Source: Silene conica (lineage: Eukaryota > Streptophyta > Magnoliopsida > Caryophyllales > Caryophyllaceae). Taken from it: a DNA stretch of 64,000 nt. The DNA lies in NCBI GenBank assembly GCA_029255685.2, contig CM055314.2, positions 5,350,399-5,414,398 of the forward strand, in the 5' to 3' direction. The notes below the pieces were generated by a model. It saw nothing but the letters and a program-made list of their open reading frames with translations. It ran no database searches and was not told where the DNA came from. Shown one piece after another: positions 21,837 to 32,748 of this stretch. Positions within the stretch are counted from its first letter, which is position 1, and each line of letters starts with the position of its first letter. A program made the translations under genes and the position numbers.

Positions 21837-22980
21837 GGAATTACTTTTTCACATACGGACTTTACTCTTGCACATACATTTTTTTCATAAAATTTACATA
21901 TACTACCCTTTTCCCTATTCCCTATTCGCTAAACCTAAGAGCAAGTGCAATGGTTTAGCTAAGGAACTTGCTTGCAAATATGAAAACTTGTAAGCTAGTA
22001 GCCAAACCATTGTACCATTATATTTGGATTAGTTTGGACTAAGCTAGTAGCTCCATGGAGCTAGTTGCTTAAGAAGATCCACAATTAATATATGGATTTA
22101 TTGTTTGTTGTTTTTTGTATACTTTAAAATTTTAAAAAAAGTTAAAAAATTTGCGGGGTCATTTAAGCTACAATGACCATTGCTTCACCATTGGGTGTGA
22201 TGGTAGCTTAAAAGGGAAGTAGCTTAAAAATATGAAGTGACAATTTTTAGCTACAACCATGTTGCTCACCATTGCACTTGCCCTAAACCTAAACCATTTT
22301 CCTCAACATAGACAACTTTTTTTTCATTTATACCCTAAAATTGAATTAATTACCCTACAAACTTCAACAATCGATTACAATTCACCAATTAATGAAGTAA
22401 TATTGTTTATTAACAATTATTAATACGTTTTGTTGTAATTATTACGTTTAGATTTTACTGAAATTATATTTAGAGTCAATGTTAATTACGGCTTGTGGAT
22501 AGTGGATGACACGGTGGTTGACAGTAGTTTTGGATGCACGACAGTTAACTGTGGTGGTCGTCTGGATTGTTGGCATCCATCGGATTTCTGGGCTGCCGGC
22601 TTCTATCAACGTCTGTCGTGTTATTGTTGCTTTTTCGCTGTGTTTCAGTGCACATTCTCCCTCCTTTCTCTCTCTTTTTCCTTTTTAAAAAAAGAAAATT
22701 ACGTCTTTGATTTCTTAAGATTTTGCTTTTCTGTTTTTTAGTTTTTGTTTGTTTTAGTTTTTTTTTTCTTTTTATTATTTTTTTCCCTTTTTAAAATTTT
22801 TGTTTTTAATTTTATTTAATTAATTATTACTTAATCGTGAACGGAGCAGGTGGTTGATTAGTGTTTGAGGGGATGAAGGAAGAGAGAAAATCAATTGAGT
22901 GAACGAAAAAAAATGACAAGGGGAGTTAGGTAAATATCGTATGTAAAAGAGTAAAATTCGTATGTGAAAAAGCACGTCCC
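21837..22980. mobile_element. Mutator-like non-autonomous element B (tandem pair)
   Basis: Starts GGAATTACTTTTTCACATAC and ends with the complement of GGGACGTGCTTTTTCACATA. The 9 bp flanks ATTAAAAAC (21828-21836) and ATTAAAAAG (22981-22989) agree at 8 of 9, supporting Mutator-type insertion. A Tourist-like MITE is nested inside. A GC-richer stretch at 22490-22640 could be captured host sequence, but no protein match is recognised. Confidence 0.62.
21939..22283. mobile_element. Tourist/Harbinger-like MITE nested in element B
   Basis: 345 bp with inverted ends GAGCAAGTGCAATGG and CCATTGCACTTGCCC, flanked by the trinucleotide TAA on both sides (21936-21938 and 22284-22286), as for PIF/Harbinger MITEs. 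Subterminal AGCTA motifs are also inverted. Confidence 0.78.
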
Positions 22981-23268
22981 ATTAAAAAGCTAATAGAGGA
23001 TATTTATAGTCCTTTCATTGTCATTTGAAAAATTGAAAGCATAAAATTATGTACTTGGGCTTTCAATAGCAACAAAAATAATTCTACTTGGGCCATGTGT
23101 TATTGCCTGCAGAAGACTAGTTGGACTACAATAATGAGACTAGTTGGACTACAATAATAACTAGTGAGTTAGCCCATTCTATGTCTATTATAAATTTGTA
23201 ACGGATCGAATATTACTTAGATAGTTAGATGGATAAATAAGATAAAAGTGGAAGTCCCTACTTTGTCT

Positions 23269-23454
23269 CACAAAGTCTCATTTGTGACGGACATATCCGT
23301 CGCAAACTTGCGACGAGTCAAGTATTATCCACTTGAGTGGGAAAAAAGACAAATCTTTTGTGACTTTGTATGCTTTGTCTTATATGCTCAAGTGGGATAA
23401 ATTGGCCCGTTAGAAGTTTGCGACGGATATATCCGTCGCAAGAGGGACTTATTG
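23269..23454 (+). mobile_element. Mutator-type MITE, family 2 (best-preserved copy)
   Basis: 186 bp. Starts CACAAAGTCTCATTTGTGAC, ends GCAAGAGGGACTTATTG, and holds two inverted GACGGATATATCCGTC blocks. Perfect 9 bp target duplication ACTTTGTCT at 23260-23268 and 23455-23463. Confidence 0.85.
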
Positions 23455-23548
23455 ACTTTGTCTAGGGAATCATAAATGACTTGTTTTTAAAAGATAATGC
23501 TTGTATTACTCTCCAACTTCTCTCTATTTAGTAATAAAAATCTCTTTA

Positions 23549-25573
23549 ATGGAGGAAAACCCTAATCCCAACTCTGCCTCCGACAACGAAAAATCTATTC
23601 GATCAACCAAAAAATGCAAGTTGAACCAACTCCAAGACGAAGGCTCACCACCCCCGTCCATGGAGATTGACTGCTCAGTTGTCCCTAGCACATTCCCGAT
23701 GCTCTCGCAAACACCACAAGAACAGGGAGTCGTCACTCCTGTGACAAATGCAAATTCTCACGCCACAAATGCAACAGTTACTCCCGCGCCAGGGCAGAGG
23801 GCATCATACAAAGACTCCTTAAGCAATGGTATGGGCCTTTCTTTCTCCTTGAACCCTAATCATGGTTATAATGTTGTTGACAATGAGATATATGACGACA
23901 TCTCGGATGATGATGTTGAAGACCCTGTCACGGGCAATGACCCGCTTTGCCCTACCATTCTATTGACTAAAAGAGAAAAATCGATAATCAGGAATAATTG
24001 GCGCGATTCTCTGATTATTAAAATGTTTGATAAAAATATCGGACATTTCTCGCTAGTCCGGCAATTGAAACGGAAATGGGCAACCAAAGGGGACGTTATT
24101 TTCACTGATGTAGGTTGTGGCTACTATGTTATCCGTTTCACAAACAAAGCAGATTATGAATTTGTCCTCACGGGAGGACCCTGGATGATTGGCGACCATT
24201 ACCTCACGATTCGGAAATGGGTTCCCAATTTCATCGGGACTGATGCTCCTATACGTTATCTTACTACTTGGATTCGTATACCCCGTCTCTCTGTGGAATA
24301 TTACCATGAGGACATCCTTCAAAAGATAGGTAGTAAAATAGGCCGCGTAGTCCGAATCGATCGACCTACGATTAATGCGGAACGTGGACAATTTATTCGT
24401 ATGAGCGTCGAAGTGGACCTTACCAAACCCTTGCTCTCAAAGTTTCGCCTCAATGGAAAAATATGGATTGTTCAGTACGAAGGATTGCGACAAATTTGCT
24501 ACAAGTGTGGTAAATTAGGCCATCTTGACTCGGTTTGCCCCTCTTTTCCGAGCACTCATGGTGTCCCTATGAACGTGGTTGAGCCACCCCCGAGACACCC
24601 TGATCTGGACGAGCAGAATTCGCCTCTCAAGGAAGTTGAAGGAAGCTTTGGTGAGTGGATGCATGTCAAAAAACCAGTCCGAAAAAAAGCTCCTAGCCAT
24701 GAGAAAGATCGACCAAGAGTTCAACCTGTTCTCAAAGAAGCTGGACCCAAAATTCCGAAGACAGGGGAAGGAGTCGGGTCTCGATTTTCAGCCCTCAATG
24801 ACATGGATTCGAATACGGGTAACGATATCGAAGTAACTGATACTCTTGTGGAAATACCAACCATGTGTGCCCCCCAGAATAATGAGCAGCAGGACAGTGA
24901 TCTTTCAAACTCGAAAAGACGGGTACAAAACCCATCTCAACCGGACTCTAGTGGAAGATCCGTTTTTGCACGTAATTTCGCAAAATATTCAAATAAGGCA
25001 ATCCCGAAGAAACCAAATCAATCTGATATCCTAGGTAATTCCACCAGCTTTCCTAATCCTATTCCCTTCCAAAATTCTGATAAGGAAAATCCTATTCAAT
25101 ATGGAAAAGATTTCGCGAAATCAATTGATAATAGGATTAAGGAAAAATTTGTCTCCTACCAAAACTCTACCTCTGTGCCCATTAATAAGCATAATCTCAC
25201 ACACCGAATCAATTCACAACGCTCCACCCTCAAAATCACACGCAAAACTCCGTATTCAGTCTACAAAAATTCGAACTCGCGTTTACAGCAGCGACACTCT
25301 GTTTTTGAGAACCGAACTCGCGAACCTTCGTATGGCGAACCAATTCGACCCGCTCCGGATCCCGACTACCCGTCACTCGACCATACCCCCATCCCAATAC
25401 CCTTGTTTGATATCACCAATGCGAGGACCGGACATGGCGACAGCTCTTCCCCTTGTGAACACGATCGAACTCGAAATCAATTCGTTCCTGCCACCGGTGA
25501 CGATTACACCGGACCTATTCCTGGAGGTCAAAGTGTCACCGATGGTGATGCTAACGCTCTCGAAACTGTCTGA
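23549..25573 (+). CDS. LINE ORF1 protein (DUF4283 and zinc knuckle)
   Basis: 674 residues from the ATG at 23549 (MEENPNPNSASD); the frame is open further upstream without an ATG. ORF1 proteins of plant L1 elements bind the element RNA and assist target-primed reverse transcription. Residues ~145-235 form the DUF4283 domain (IKMFDKNIGHFSLVRQLKRK, then GGPWMIGDHYLTIRKW). A CCHC_4-type knuckle CYKCGKLGHLDSVC lies at ~317-330. The C-terminal half is polar and low in complexity (N, S, P, R rich), probably disordered. The frame is intact and overlaps the possible ORF2 start at 25542 by 32 bases. Confidence 0.9.
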   Translation: MEENPNPNSASDNEKSIRSTKKCKLNQLQDEGSPPPSMEIDCSVVPSTFPMLSQTPQEQGVVTPVTNANSHATNATVTPAPGQRASYKDSLSNGMGLSFSLNPNHGYNVVDNEIYDDISDDDVEDPVTGNDPLCPTILLTKREKSIIRNNWRDSLIIKMFDKNIGHFSLVRQLKRKWATKGDVIFTDVGCGYYVIRFTNKADYEFVLTGGPWMIGDHYLTIRKWVPNFIGTDAPIRYLTTWIRIPRLSVEYYHEDILQKIGSKIGRVVRIDRPTINAERGQFIRMSVEVDLTKPLLSKFRLNGKIWIVQYEGLRQICYKCGKLGHLDSVCPSFPSTHGVPMNVVEPPPRHPDLDEQNSPLKEVEGSFGEWMHVKKPVRKKAPSHEKDRPRVQPVLKEAGPKIPKTGEGVGSRFSALNDMDSNTGNDIEVTDTLVEIPTMCAPQNNEQQDSDLSNSKRRVQNPSQPDSSGRSVFARNFAKYSNKAIPKKPNQSDILGNSTSFPNPIPFQNSDKENPIQYGKDFAKSIDNRIKEKFVSYQNSTSVPINKHNLTHRINSQRSTLKITRKTPYSVYKNSNSRLQQRHSVFENRTREPSYGEPIRPAPDPDYPSLDHTPIPIPLFDITNARTGHGDSSSPCEHDRTRNQFVPATGDDYTGPIPGGQSVTDGDANALETV

Positions 25574-25613
25574 GGCCTATGTGTCCTCCCTGCCGTCCGT
25601 TCCCTATAACCCT

Positions 25614-28600
25614 ATGGATAGACAACCCAATCGTTTAAATGATCGGCGGCCTCTAAGTCTCATGACTTGGAATGTTCAAGGAGCCGGTAGTCCTGAATTT
25701 CTTGCTATGTTGAAGGAATTGATTCGTATAAACAGACCGCAGGTCCTAGCTCTTGTTGAAACCCGTATCAGTGGCGAGGTGGCTCAACGGGTTTGTGATC
25801 GCATTAACTTTGGAGGCAAAACGAGAGTCGAGGCGGAAGGTTTTAGTGGAGGAATTTGGTTGTTTTGGAAACCTGAAGATGTTACTGTGACCCCGTTGAC
25901 CCACAACCCTCAACATATTACGGTAGAAATTTCACGAACGGGAGAGCTTCCTTGGTACTACTCGGCAATCTATGCAAGCCCGGATGGGCTGAAAAGGGAA
26001 GAATTATGGCGTGACCTCGAGCAGTTCGCGCGTACTCATAACAAACCTTGGCTAGCTATGGGCGATTTCAATGAGACCCGTTATCTTTCGGAGCGGAATG
26101 GTCAGAGTGAAGGAATGCGCAGACGATGTCGAAATTTTAACGCTTGGATTGAGAGGAACAATTGGGTTGATATTAATTTTTCAGGCCCAGAGTATACATG
26201 GTCTCGCGGAGCTTCGGTTGATACGCGCCAATGGGCTCGACTAGACAGGGCCATATGTAACGCTGATTGGCGTATTATGTTTGAAGAAGGATCCTTGCGG
26301 CACCTAGTTCAAAACCAATCGGACCACTGTCCAATTCTGATAAGTACTAATGGCTTTGCTCCAATTCCGGGTATCCTTAGACCGTTTCGTTTTCATGCTT
26401 CGTGGCTTGCTCATGATAAATTTGAACAATTTGTGACGGATAATTGGGATAATGAGGCGCCAATGATTCCCTTTATTCATGAATTTACTAACAAATTAGA
26501 GGTATGGAATAGGGATATTTACAGGAACATTTTTGTTCGGAAAGCGGAGATCGAAAAGCGCCTTCTTGGAATTCAACGCTTGTTATCTAGCGCGCCCCAA
26601 GCCCACCTTTTCAAATTAGAGTTGAAGTTGAGAGCACAATTGAATCTTGTCTTACATGAAGAGGAAGTTTTGTGGTTTCAAAAATCGAGGATGGAACGTA
26701 TTTGTGATGGGGATCGTAACACGCGTCTGTTTCACCTTAGCACTATCATACGGCGAAAATCTAACCGCATCGAGGGCTTACAAGATGAGAATGGTAATTG
26801 GCTTTGGGAGGACCGTGATGTTAAAAATCTGGTTATAGACTACTACAAGTCTCTATTTGCCGGCGATAACTTTGAATGTCGTTTGGAGGGCGTATTAACG
26901 AATTTCTTCCCATCCCTGTCTGAAAACGAGAAGCGGATTTTGGGGCGAGATTTCACGGGATCCGAGGCTATATGTGCGCTGAAGCGTATGTCTCCGTTCA
27001 AGGCTCCTGGACCAGACGGGTACCAAGCTCTTTTTTATCAAACACAATGGGAAACAATCAATCCCAGTGTTGAAAGACTCGTGTTGGGTGTGCTGAACGA
27101 TGAAATTATTCCTGACCGGATAGGTGAAGCTTTCCTGTCCTTGATACCGAAAGTAGATAATCCGCAAAGAGTCAGCCAATTCCGCCCCATAGGATTATGC
27201 AACGTCATTTATAAATTGATTATGAAGATGATTGTCAATCGTTTGAAGCCTATTCTCCCGATACTTATTAACCCGGTTCAAGCGAGTTTTGTTCCTCAAA
27301 GACAGATCACAGATAATATTATTCTTGTTCAAGAAGCTCTTCACTCGATGAGGAAGAAGAAGGGGAGGAATGGGTTCATGGTGTTGAAATTGGATCTTGA
27401 AAAGGCATATGATAAATTGGAATGGCCTTTCATAAATCATTGTCTCATCGATATGGATCTCCCGCTGAAAATGGTACGTGTCATTATGAATTTGATTTAT
27501 TCGGTTACCTTGAATATTTTGTGGAATGGGGAGATGACTGAGTTCTTTGCCCCTACGAGAGGAATAAGACAAGGAGACCCGTTATCACCGTACATTTTCA
27601 CTATATGTATGGAAAAATTAAGTCAATTAATTGCACATGAACACCTTAATGGTAATTGGAAAGGTTTTCCAACTTGTCGAGGAGGACCGATTCTGACCCA
27701 CCTTTTATTCGCGGACGACATAGTGTTATTTGCGGAGGCCAATGTTGGTCAAGGGGAAGTTATTAATGCAACACTCCAGAGATTTTGTGCGGCATCAGGC
27801 CTTAGGGTCTCGCGCATGAAATCGAAAGTCTATTTCTCACCTAATACAAATGTCGAGATTCGCGAAGCCATAGTTAATACCCTGGGTTTTGAGAGCACTG
27901 ATAATCTAGGTCCTTATCTCGGTATGCCGTCTCTACATGGTAAAGTCACTAAAGATACTTTTGAGTTCGTTATTCAACGGGTTGATAAGCGTTTATCGGG
28001 GTGGAAATCGAGGGGCTTGTCTATGGCGGGACGAGCAACTCTTATTCAGTCCACGTTAAATGCTATTCCTTCTTATGCTATGCAATCCGCCTACCTGCCG
28101 AGAAGTATTTGTGATGAGCTAGACAAGAAATCGAGGAGGTTTTTGTGGGGCGGTGATAGTGCGGAGCGTGGCCTTAGTCTCGTCTCTTGGGACATGGTCA
28201 CCAATGAAAAGGAGAATGGGGGCTTGAGTTTACGATCTATGCGCCAGGTTAATAGTGATTTTATGGCAAAATTAGGATGGCGAATCCTTAAAGACCCGAA
28301 CTCCCTTTGGGCACGAGTTCTACGCCACAAGTATACTAAGGGTCGTTGCGATTTGGACATGTTTGAAGCCCGACCAGATTGCTCAAACGTTTGGAGGGGA
28401 ATTGTGGAGGCCGCAGAGGTGTTAAGGAAAGGTCTTGGTTCAAATGTTGGAAATGGTACCTCGACTTTGTTCTGGAAGCACAAATGGGCTACTGAGAGAC
28501 CCTTAGAATTTTACTCGGATTTCGAAATACCGGATCAGTTTCAGAATATGACAGTCTCGGATTTCTGGGATGATGTATCTGGATGGAAATGGGAGCTTTT

Positions 28601-29809
28601 TGCAGATATCTTACCTACTGATATTCTTCAGACCATTGCTTCTTTCGAGGTAGCACCGGGTGAAACGCGAACCGATAATTTTTACTGGGCCGAAACTCCT
28701 TCGGGTTTTTTCTCGGTCAAGTCTGCTATCCGGATAATCCGGAACATGCCGAATCAAGACTCAAGTTCTTACTGGAAATTACCATGGACTACCTGGGCCC
28801 CTCAAAGGATGCGACTTTTTTTATGGCTCGTAATGCATGACAGGATTATGTCAAATGTAACAGGGCTAGGAGGGGCTTTACTGAGAACCCATGTTGTGGT
28901 GTGTGTCAGGATACAGAGGAGACTACACTTCATATCCTACGGGATTGCCCAAAGGCTCAGTTCATTTGGAATTTTTTTCCTCTCGCCAACACTGAAGGTT
29001 TTGTCTCGGATACTACTGCCAAGGAGTGGGTTATTTACAACCTATCTAAGAAAGGGCGTGGCCTATATGAGCATTGGGCCACTACTTTTTCGGTGGTCAT
29101 TTGGTGGCTATGGAGGTGGAGGAATTGTAGAGCTTTTAATCGAAACGAGAGTATCCCTATGAATTTATTTAATACCCTCATGGATCGTATTCGTGAGGTG
29201 CTGGAGGCGAAAGATACCAGGGACTTGATTACCCTTGGTACGACTTCACGCCGGAAGGAAGTTACTATTAGGTGGTGTGCACCACCGTTGGGTTGGGTAA
29301 TGTTGAACATTGATGGGGCTTCTAAGGGGAACCCAGGGGCAGCGGGGGAAGGAGGTATTCTTAGGGATAGTACGGGAAAGGTGATAGTGGCTTTTACTGA
29401 ACGACTGGGTATAGCCACCGTAACGAGAGCTGAACTAATGGCACTTCGAAGAGGATTAATGCTTGCCATTGAGAAACGTATTCCTTGTATTTACATTCAA
29501 ACTGATTCAAAGGTGGTAGAGGGTTTCATGAAAAACCTAGAGAGGGAGCTCCTACCAACAGCACATTCCCATCTTATTCAGGTGTGTCGATCGTTCTATT
29601 ATGATACAGACTGGCAGGCGGAGATAGTTCACGTCTATCGTGAGGCAAATATGTGTGCAGACTGGCTGGCCAACCTGGGGGTGCACCAAGAAGCGGGCCT
29701 TCGTCTCTTTGAACCGGATCAGATCCCCACTCCACTCAAAAGATTAGTAGACTTGGATGTCAGAGGGGTTGCTTGGCCTCGATCTATTCCCGCGGATGGA
29801 GCAACGTAG
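25614..29809 (+). pseudogene. LINE ORF2: endonuclease, reverse transcriptase, RNase H (one frameshift)
   Basis: The frame runs from 25614 (MDRQPNRL; 25542 is an alternative ATG). Domains in order: APE-type endonuclease with MTWNVQGAG, LVETRISG, AMGDFNE and QSDHCPI; reverse transcriptase with SPFKAPGPDGYQALF, FRPIGLCNVIYK, LKLDLEKAYDKLEW, GIRQGDPLSP and the catalytic LLFADDIVLF; a zf-RVT region (LPWTTWAPQRMRLFLWLVMH, then CCGVCQDTEETTLHILRDCP); RNase H with LNIDGASKGNPG, TRAELMALRRG and IQTDSK. All catalytic motifs are present. Near 28857 the frame shifts by one base inside the zf-RVT region, so zinc-binding and RNase H parts continue in another frame to the TAG at 29809. As it stands the product would end at 29162 without RNase H. 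It is otherwise free of stops. Confidence 0.92.
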
Positions 29810-29965
29810 CTGCTCGATAGTTCCTGTTCGTGTAGTTTGGCTTCTGTCGTTTTCTTTCGTTTGTGTGTTGCTTTTGTTTAAGTTTCGTTCTGTTGTTCTT
29901 GTTTGGGCTTGATTCCCACGTTTGTTTTACCAAAAAAAAAAAAAAAAAGATAATGCTTGTATTAC

Positions 29966-30076
29966 AAATTCTTGTTTTAGACGGTTTTAATTTCAGATAT
30001 CTAAAACAAGCGATTTAAATGACAAGGGAATTGCGAGAGGTCTGAAATTAAGATCGTCTGAAACAAGAATTGTTGT
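29966..30076. mobile_element. Compact palindromic MITE
   Basis: Arms AATTCTTGTTTTAGACGG (left) and CCGTC-like GATCGTCTGAAACAAG (right) with TTTAATTTCAGA/TCTGAAATTAA inverted inside, ~110 bp in all. Same ends as 8440-8893. The LINE integrated immediately at its left border. Confidence 0.65.
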
Positions 30077-30328
30077 ACTTGTATTTGTTGGGTTGAATTC
30101 GGATTGACAATATTATAGTTTAAAATATCTACATGATTATTAAAATATCTATTTCAATCATAAAATAAAAGCTATCAGAGTAAAATCTAAAACTCAATTG
30201 TTATTGTACTATTTTTGAGATTTTAATGGACTAATCTCATAGTAAAATTGTCTTATATACTGCGTAACAATTTGTGAGAATAAATATCCATAATGCATTT
30301 ATTTTCTTTAAGAAAAGACTAATAAAAC

Positions 30329-30865
30329 TAGGGGTGAGAATCGGTCCAAGACCGGACCAAACCGGACCGAACCGGACCGGACCGAAGACCGAACTTAAAA
30401 AATTGGTGGACCAAAGACCGGACCTAAAACTTTCGGTCTTGGACCAGACCAAACCTGAAATATTTGGTCCGGTCCGGTCTTGGACCGAAATGGACCTAAA
30501 CTATTTTTTTCACTATTTCGTATACGATAATTACATTTTAATTCCGCTAAATAAAATATATTTAAATAGTTAGACGACATTTTTTTTATGAAAATCATTG
30601 ACAATACTAATTTATAATGCCTTTTGAAGATAAAATGTTAATTTTATCCAAAATATTTTTATGATTAGTCGTAAAAAACATGAAGTTTGGTCCATTCGGT
30701 CCGGACCTAAATTAACCGGTCTTGGACCGGACCGGACCGAAGACCAAAACTTGAAAAAATGAGGACCGAGGACCGGACCAAAATAATTCGGTTCGGGTTT
30801 GGTCCAGACCAAATGATCCGGTCCGGTCCATTTTTCCGGTCCGGACCTAAATTTGCTCACCCCTA
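30329..30865. mobile_element. hAT non-autonomous element made of GGACCGG repeats
   Basis: 537 bp. Ends TAGGGGTGAGAA and TTGCTCACCCCTA are inverted, flanked by a perfect 8 bp duplication AATAAAAC (30321-30328 and 30866-30873), diagnostic of hAT. Both subterminal ~180 bp regions are dense in GGACCGGACC/GGTCCGGTCC, in opposite orientation; the centre is AT-rich. ORFs through the repeats (on both strands) are by-products of the repeat. Confidence 0.9.
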
Positions 30866-30873
30866 AATAAAAC

Positions 30874-31525
30874 ATAAATAAAACTGAAATAAATATAGGT
30901 GCGAAAAATCCTAACAAAAGCCCTTTTGTTTGCATCATGGGCCTTGAATGCAACCGGGTAGGACTAATCTTAATCAACAAGACAACAATATTTCTCACAT
31001 AACTTCAATAATTTTTTCATTGTTACAAATATTTTAAGATAAAAACACTTACATTTTCTTGATGTAACCTTTCAATTTGGCCCACAAGGTCGAGTCCCGT
31101 TTAAACTTGGATGAAATTTTCAAGAGATTTATGTTCAACGCTCGTCGAGAGCTATCTTATAGAATATTTATAACCTGAGTTCATATCTTCTAGACTTTGA
31201 ACATGTTATTTTTGGGATGTATTATTGATATAGGTAGTTCACAGACTATCACGTATAACTGAGAATCTACTCAATGCACACCAAAAATAACGTATGCAGA
31301 TTCTCTTATAAATAAAACTTTAATTTGCACCAAGGCTAACCATATAAAAAAGATGGTTTTCTAATAAGCCACCAAAAACTTAAGACAATTTTTTAATTAG
31401 CCATGCAAAAACTTGTAGTACGAGAATAACTTACTCGTTCCATTTCAGTCATTTATTTATCTTTTTAATTTTTATACGAGGTTAAATTAATTAAAGATAA
31501 ACAACTACTGACAAAAAAAAAGTTC
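30874..31525. other. Intergenic, downstream of the DUF241 gene
   Basis: No element or gene recognised. Near 31320-31430 TAAGCCACCAAAAACTTAAG and TTAGCCATGCAAAAACTTG repeat loosely. Confidence 0.45.
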
Positions 31526-32236
31526 TTAATTAGTCAATATGTTAAGAAGTAAGACTCTAGTTTGCATTAAACGCCTAATAATGCTCTCTAATTCAACTTC
31601 AAGTCTCTTGACAGTACCAACAATTTCCTTCAACTTCTTATTTGCCATGCAAATTTCAAATGAATCGCATCGCTCTAGAAAAATTCTTTGACAAGTCATT
31701 CGCATTAATCTTAATGCGAATGGTTTCGGGTTTTGAACAATAGTTATAGTAGTTGGTAAAGTAATAAGAGATAATACGGACTCTAAGATCGATATTGTAG
31801 CAGTCCTTACCTCTCTTAAAACATGCACAACAACTATAAGACTATGGTCGATAAATGAAAGATCGGACGTAAAACATGTACTACTCTTCATCCCTTTAAT
31901 AACCTTTAGGGATTTAACAACTTCCTTTTTCAATCGCTTCTGTCTTAAACAATGATCGGAAATATGAGACTCAAAACTCGACCCTTCAATTTTTGATTTC
32001 CGAAATAATTGTTGAAATTCTTGAAGATGTTCTTTAACCAAATGGAACACGTCCCTTGTCGCGCTAAACAAATCCAACATCTTTAATGATGTTTCCGATA
32101 CCTCCTGGATCAGAGATACAAGGGTATCATCACGCTGATGAATAAGGGTTTGTTTGAATTGAGGAGAATGTAACAAATTATTTGCGCATTTGTGAAGATC
32201 TCTAAGATCACCGAAATTAAAACAAAGTAAAGACAT
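31526..32236 (-). CDS. DUF241 family protein (short)
   Basis: Single-exon 236-residue protein resembling the plant DUF241 family (PF03087), whose members are mostly of unknown role; some are called BYPASS-like. Recognisable parts are FGDLRDLHKCANNLLHSPQF (12-30), LKMLDLFSATRDVFHLVKEH (50-70) with LQEFQQLFRK, and a basic VKSLKVIKGMK. The C-terminal third is helical and ends ELESIIRRLMQTRVLLLNILTN, as in the family. The usual N-terminal ~40-60 residues with the Ser/Pro-rich SLPSRPHP-type motif are missing, so the protein is shorter than typical (often near 280-300). A TATA-like box lies ~90 bp upstream of the ATG, supporting this start. The frame is intact. Family assignment is by pattern memory. 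Confidence 0.8.
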   Translation of the reverse strand: MSLLCFNFGDLRDLHKCANNLLHSPQFKQTLIHQRDDTLVSLIQEVSETSLKMLDLFSATRDVFHLVKEHLQEFQQLFRKSKIEGSSFESHISDHCLRQKRLKKEVVKSLKVIKGMKSSTCFTSDLSFIDHSLIVVVHVLREVRTATISILESVLSLITLPTTITIVQNPKPFALRLMRMTCQRIFLERCDSFEICMANKKLKEIVGTVKRLEVELESIIRRLMQTRVLLLNILTN

Positions 32237-32325
32237 CGCGTTTTAATTTAAAAAAAATTGCAAAATTGGTGTGATTTATGAATATTTATGAATGATAATG
32301 TGGTTTTAGTTATTGGTAGAGTGAA

Positions 32326-32333
32326 ATATATAG
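32326..32333 (-). promoter_or_regulatory. TATA box of the DUF241 gene
   Basis: CTATATATT on the minus strand ~90 bp before the ATG at 32236. Confidence 0.5.
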
Positions 32334-32652
32334 AGGTATGATAATTAAGCGGTGCAAAATAGCAAAATGATTAAAGAAGATGATGATGAAGTTTCAACTA
32401 ATAAACGATAATGTACGGAACATGTACGAAGCAAGGTTGGGAACAGCTGCTAAATTTGTCTGTACGAAACTTCCGTACCTCTTATTGTATGTCTTAATTA
32501 ATTCCAATTCACGTGTGCTTCATTTTGATCCAAAATTGTACTTTGTAGGAAGCATAAATCGTATCGTGGGTTGCGAAAGGTCGTCGGCATTTTGCGAAAA
32601 ATTGTCGACGTGTTTTATAAAAAAGACATTACTTACTCTCTCTCTCTCTACC

Positions 32653-32660
32653 ATATATAT
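32653..32660 (+). promoter_or_regulatory. Probable TATA box of the MULE transposase gene
   Basis: CATATATATT after a CT-repeat, ~90 bp upstream of ATG 32749, followed by a CAA-rich leader-like stretch. Confidence 0.45.
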
Positions 32661-32748
32661 TCTCTGAAACAAAAACAACAAAAACAACAAAACGAAAAAA
32701 AAACGGTATCAACATCGAACAACAACATCAAACAACGACAACGATTCA

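Larger units (their letters stand above)
23510..29948 (+). mobile_element. Full-length L1-type LINE retrotransposon
   Basis: 6.4 kb with ORF1 and ORF2, a ~17 bp poly(A) tail (29932-29948) and a perfect 19 bp target duplication AAGATAATGCTTGTATTAC (23491-23509 and 29947-29965; the A's at the tail overlap). It inserted beside the small element at 29966, ~40 bp from the MITE at 23269. The complete 5' end and exact duplication indicate a recent insertion. Confidence 0.95.

Noticed and set aside
22493..22741. 82-codon ORF as a captured gene in element B
   Set aside because: Locally GC-richer, but no recognisable domain; kept only as a remark.
26895..29469. Minus-strand ORFs opposite the LINE
   Set aside because: Antisense shadows of ORF2.
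30274..30998. ORFs rich in Gly/Pro/Asp/Gln in both strands
   Set aside because: Translation of GGACCGG repeats in the hAT element.
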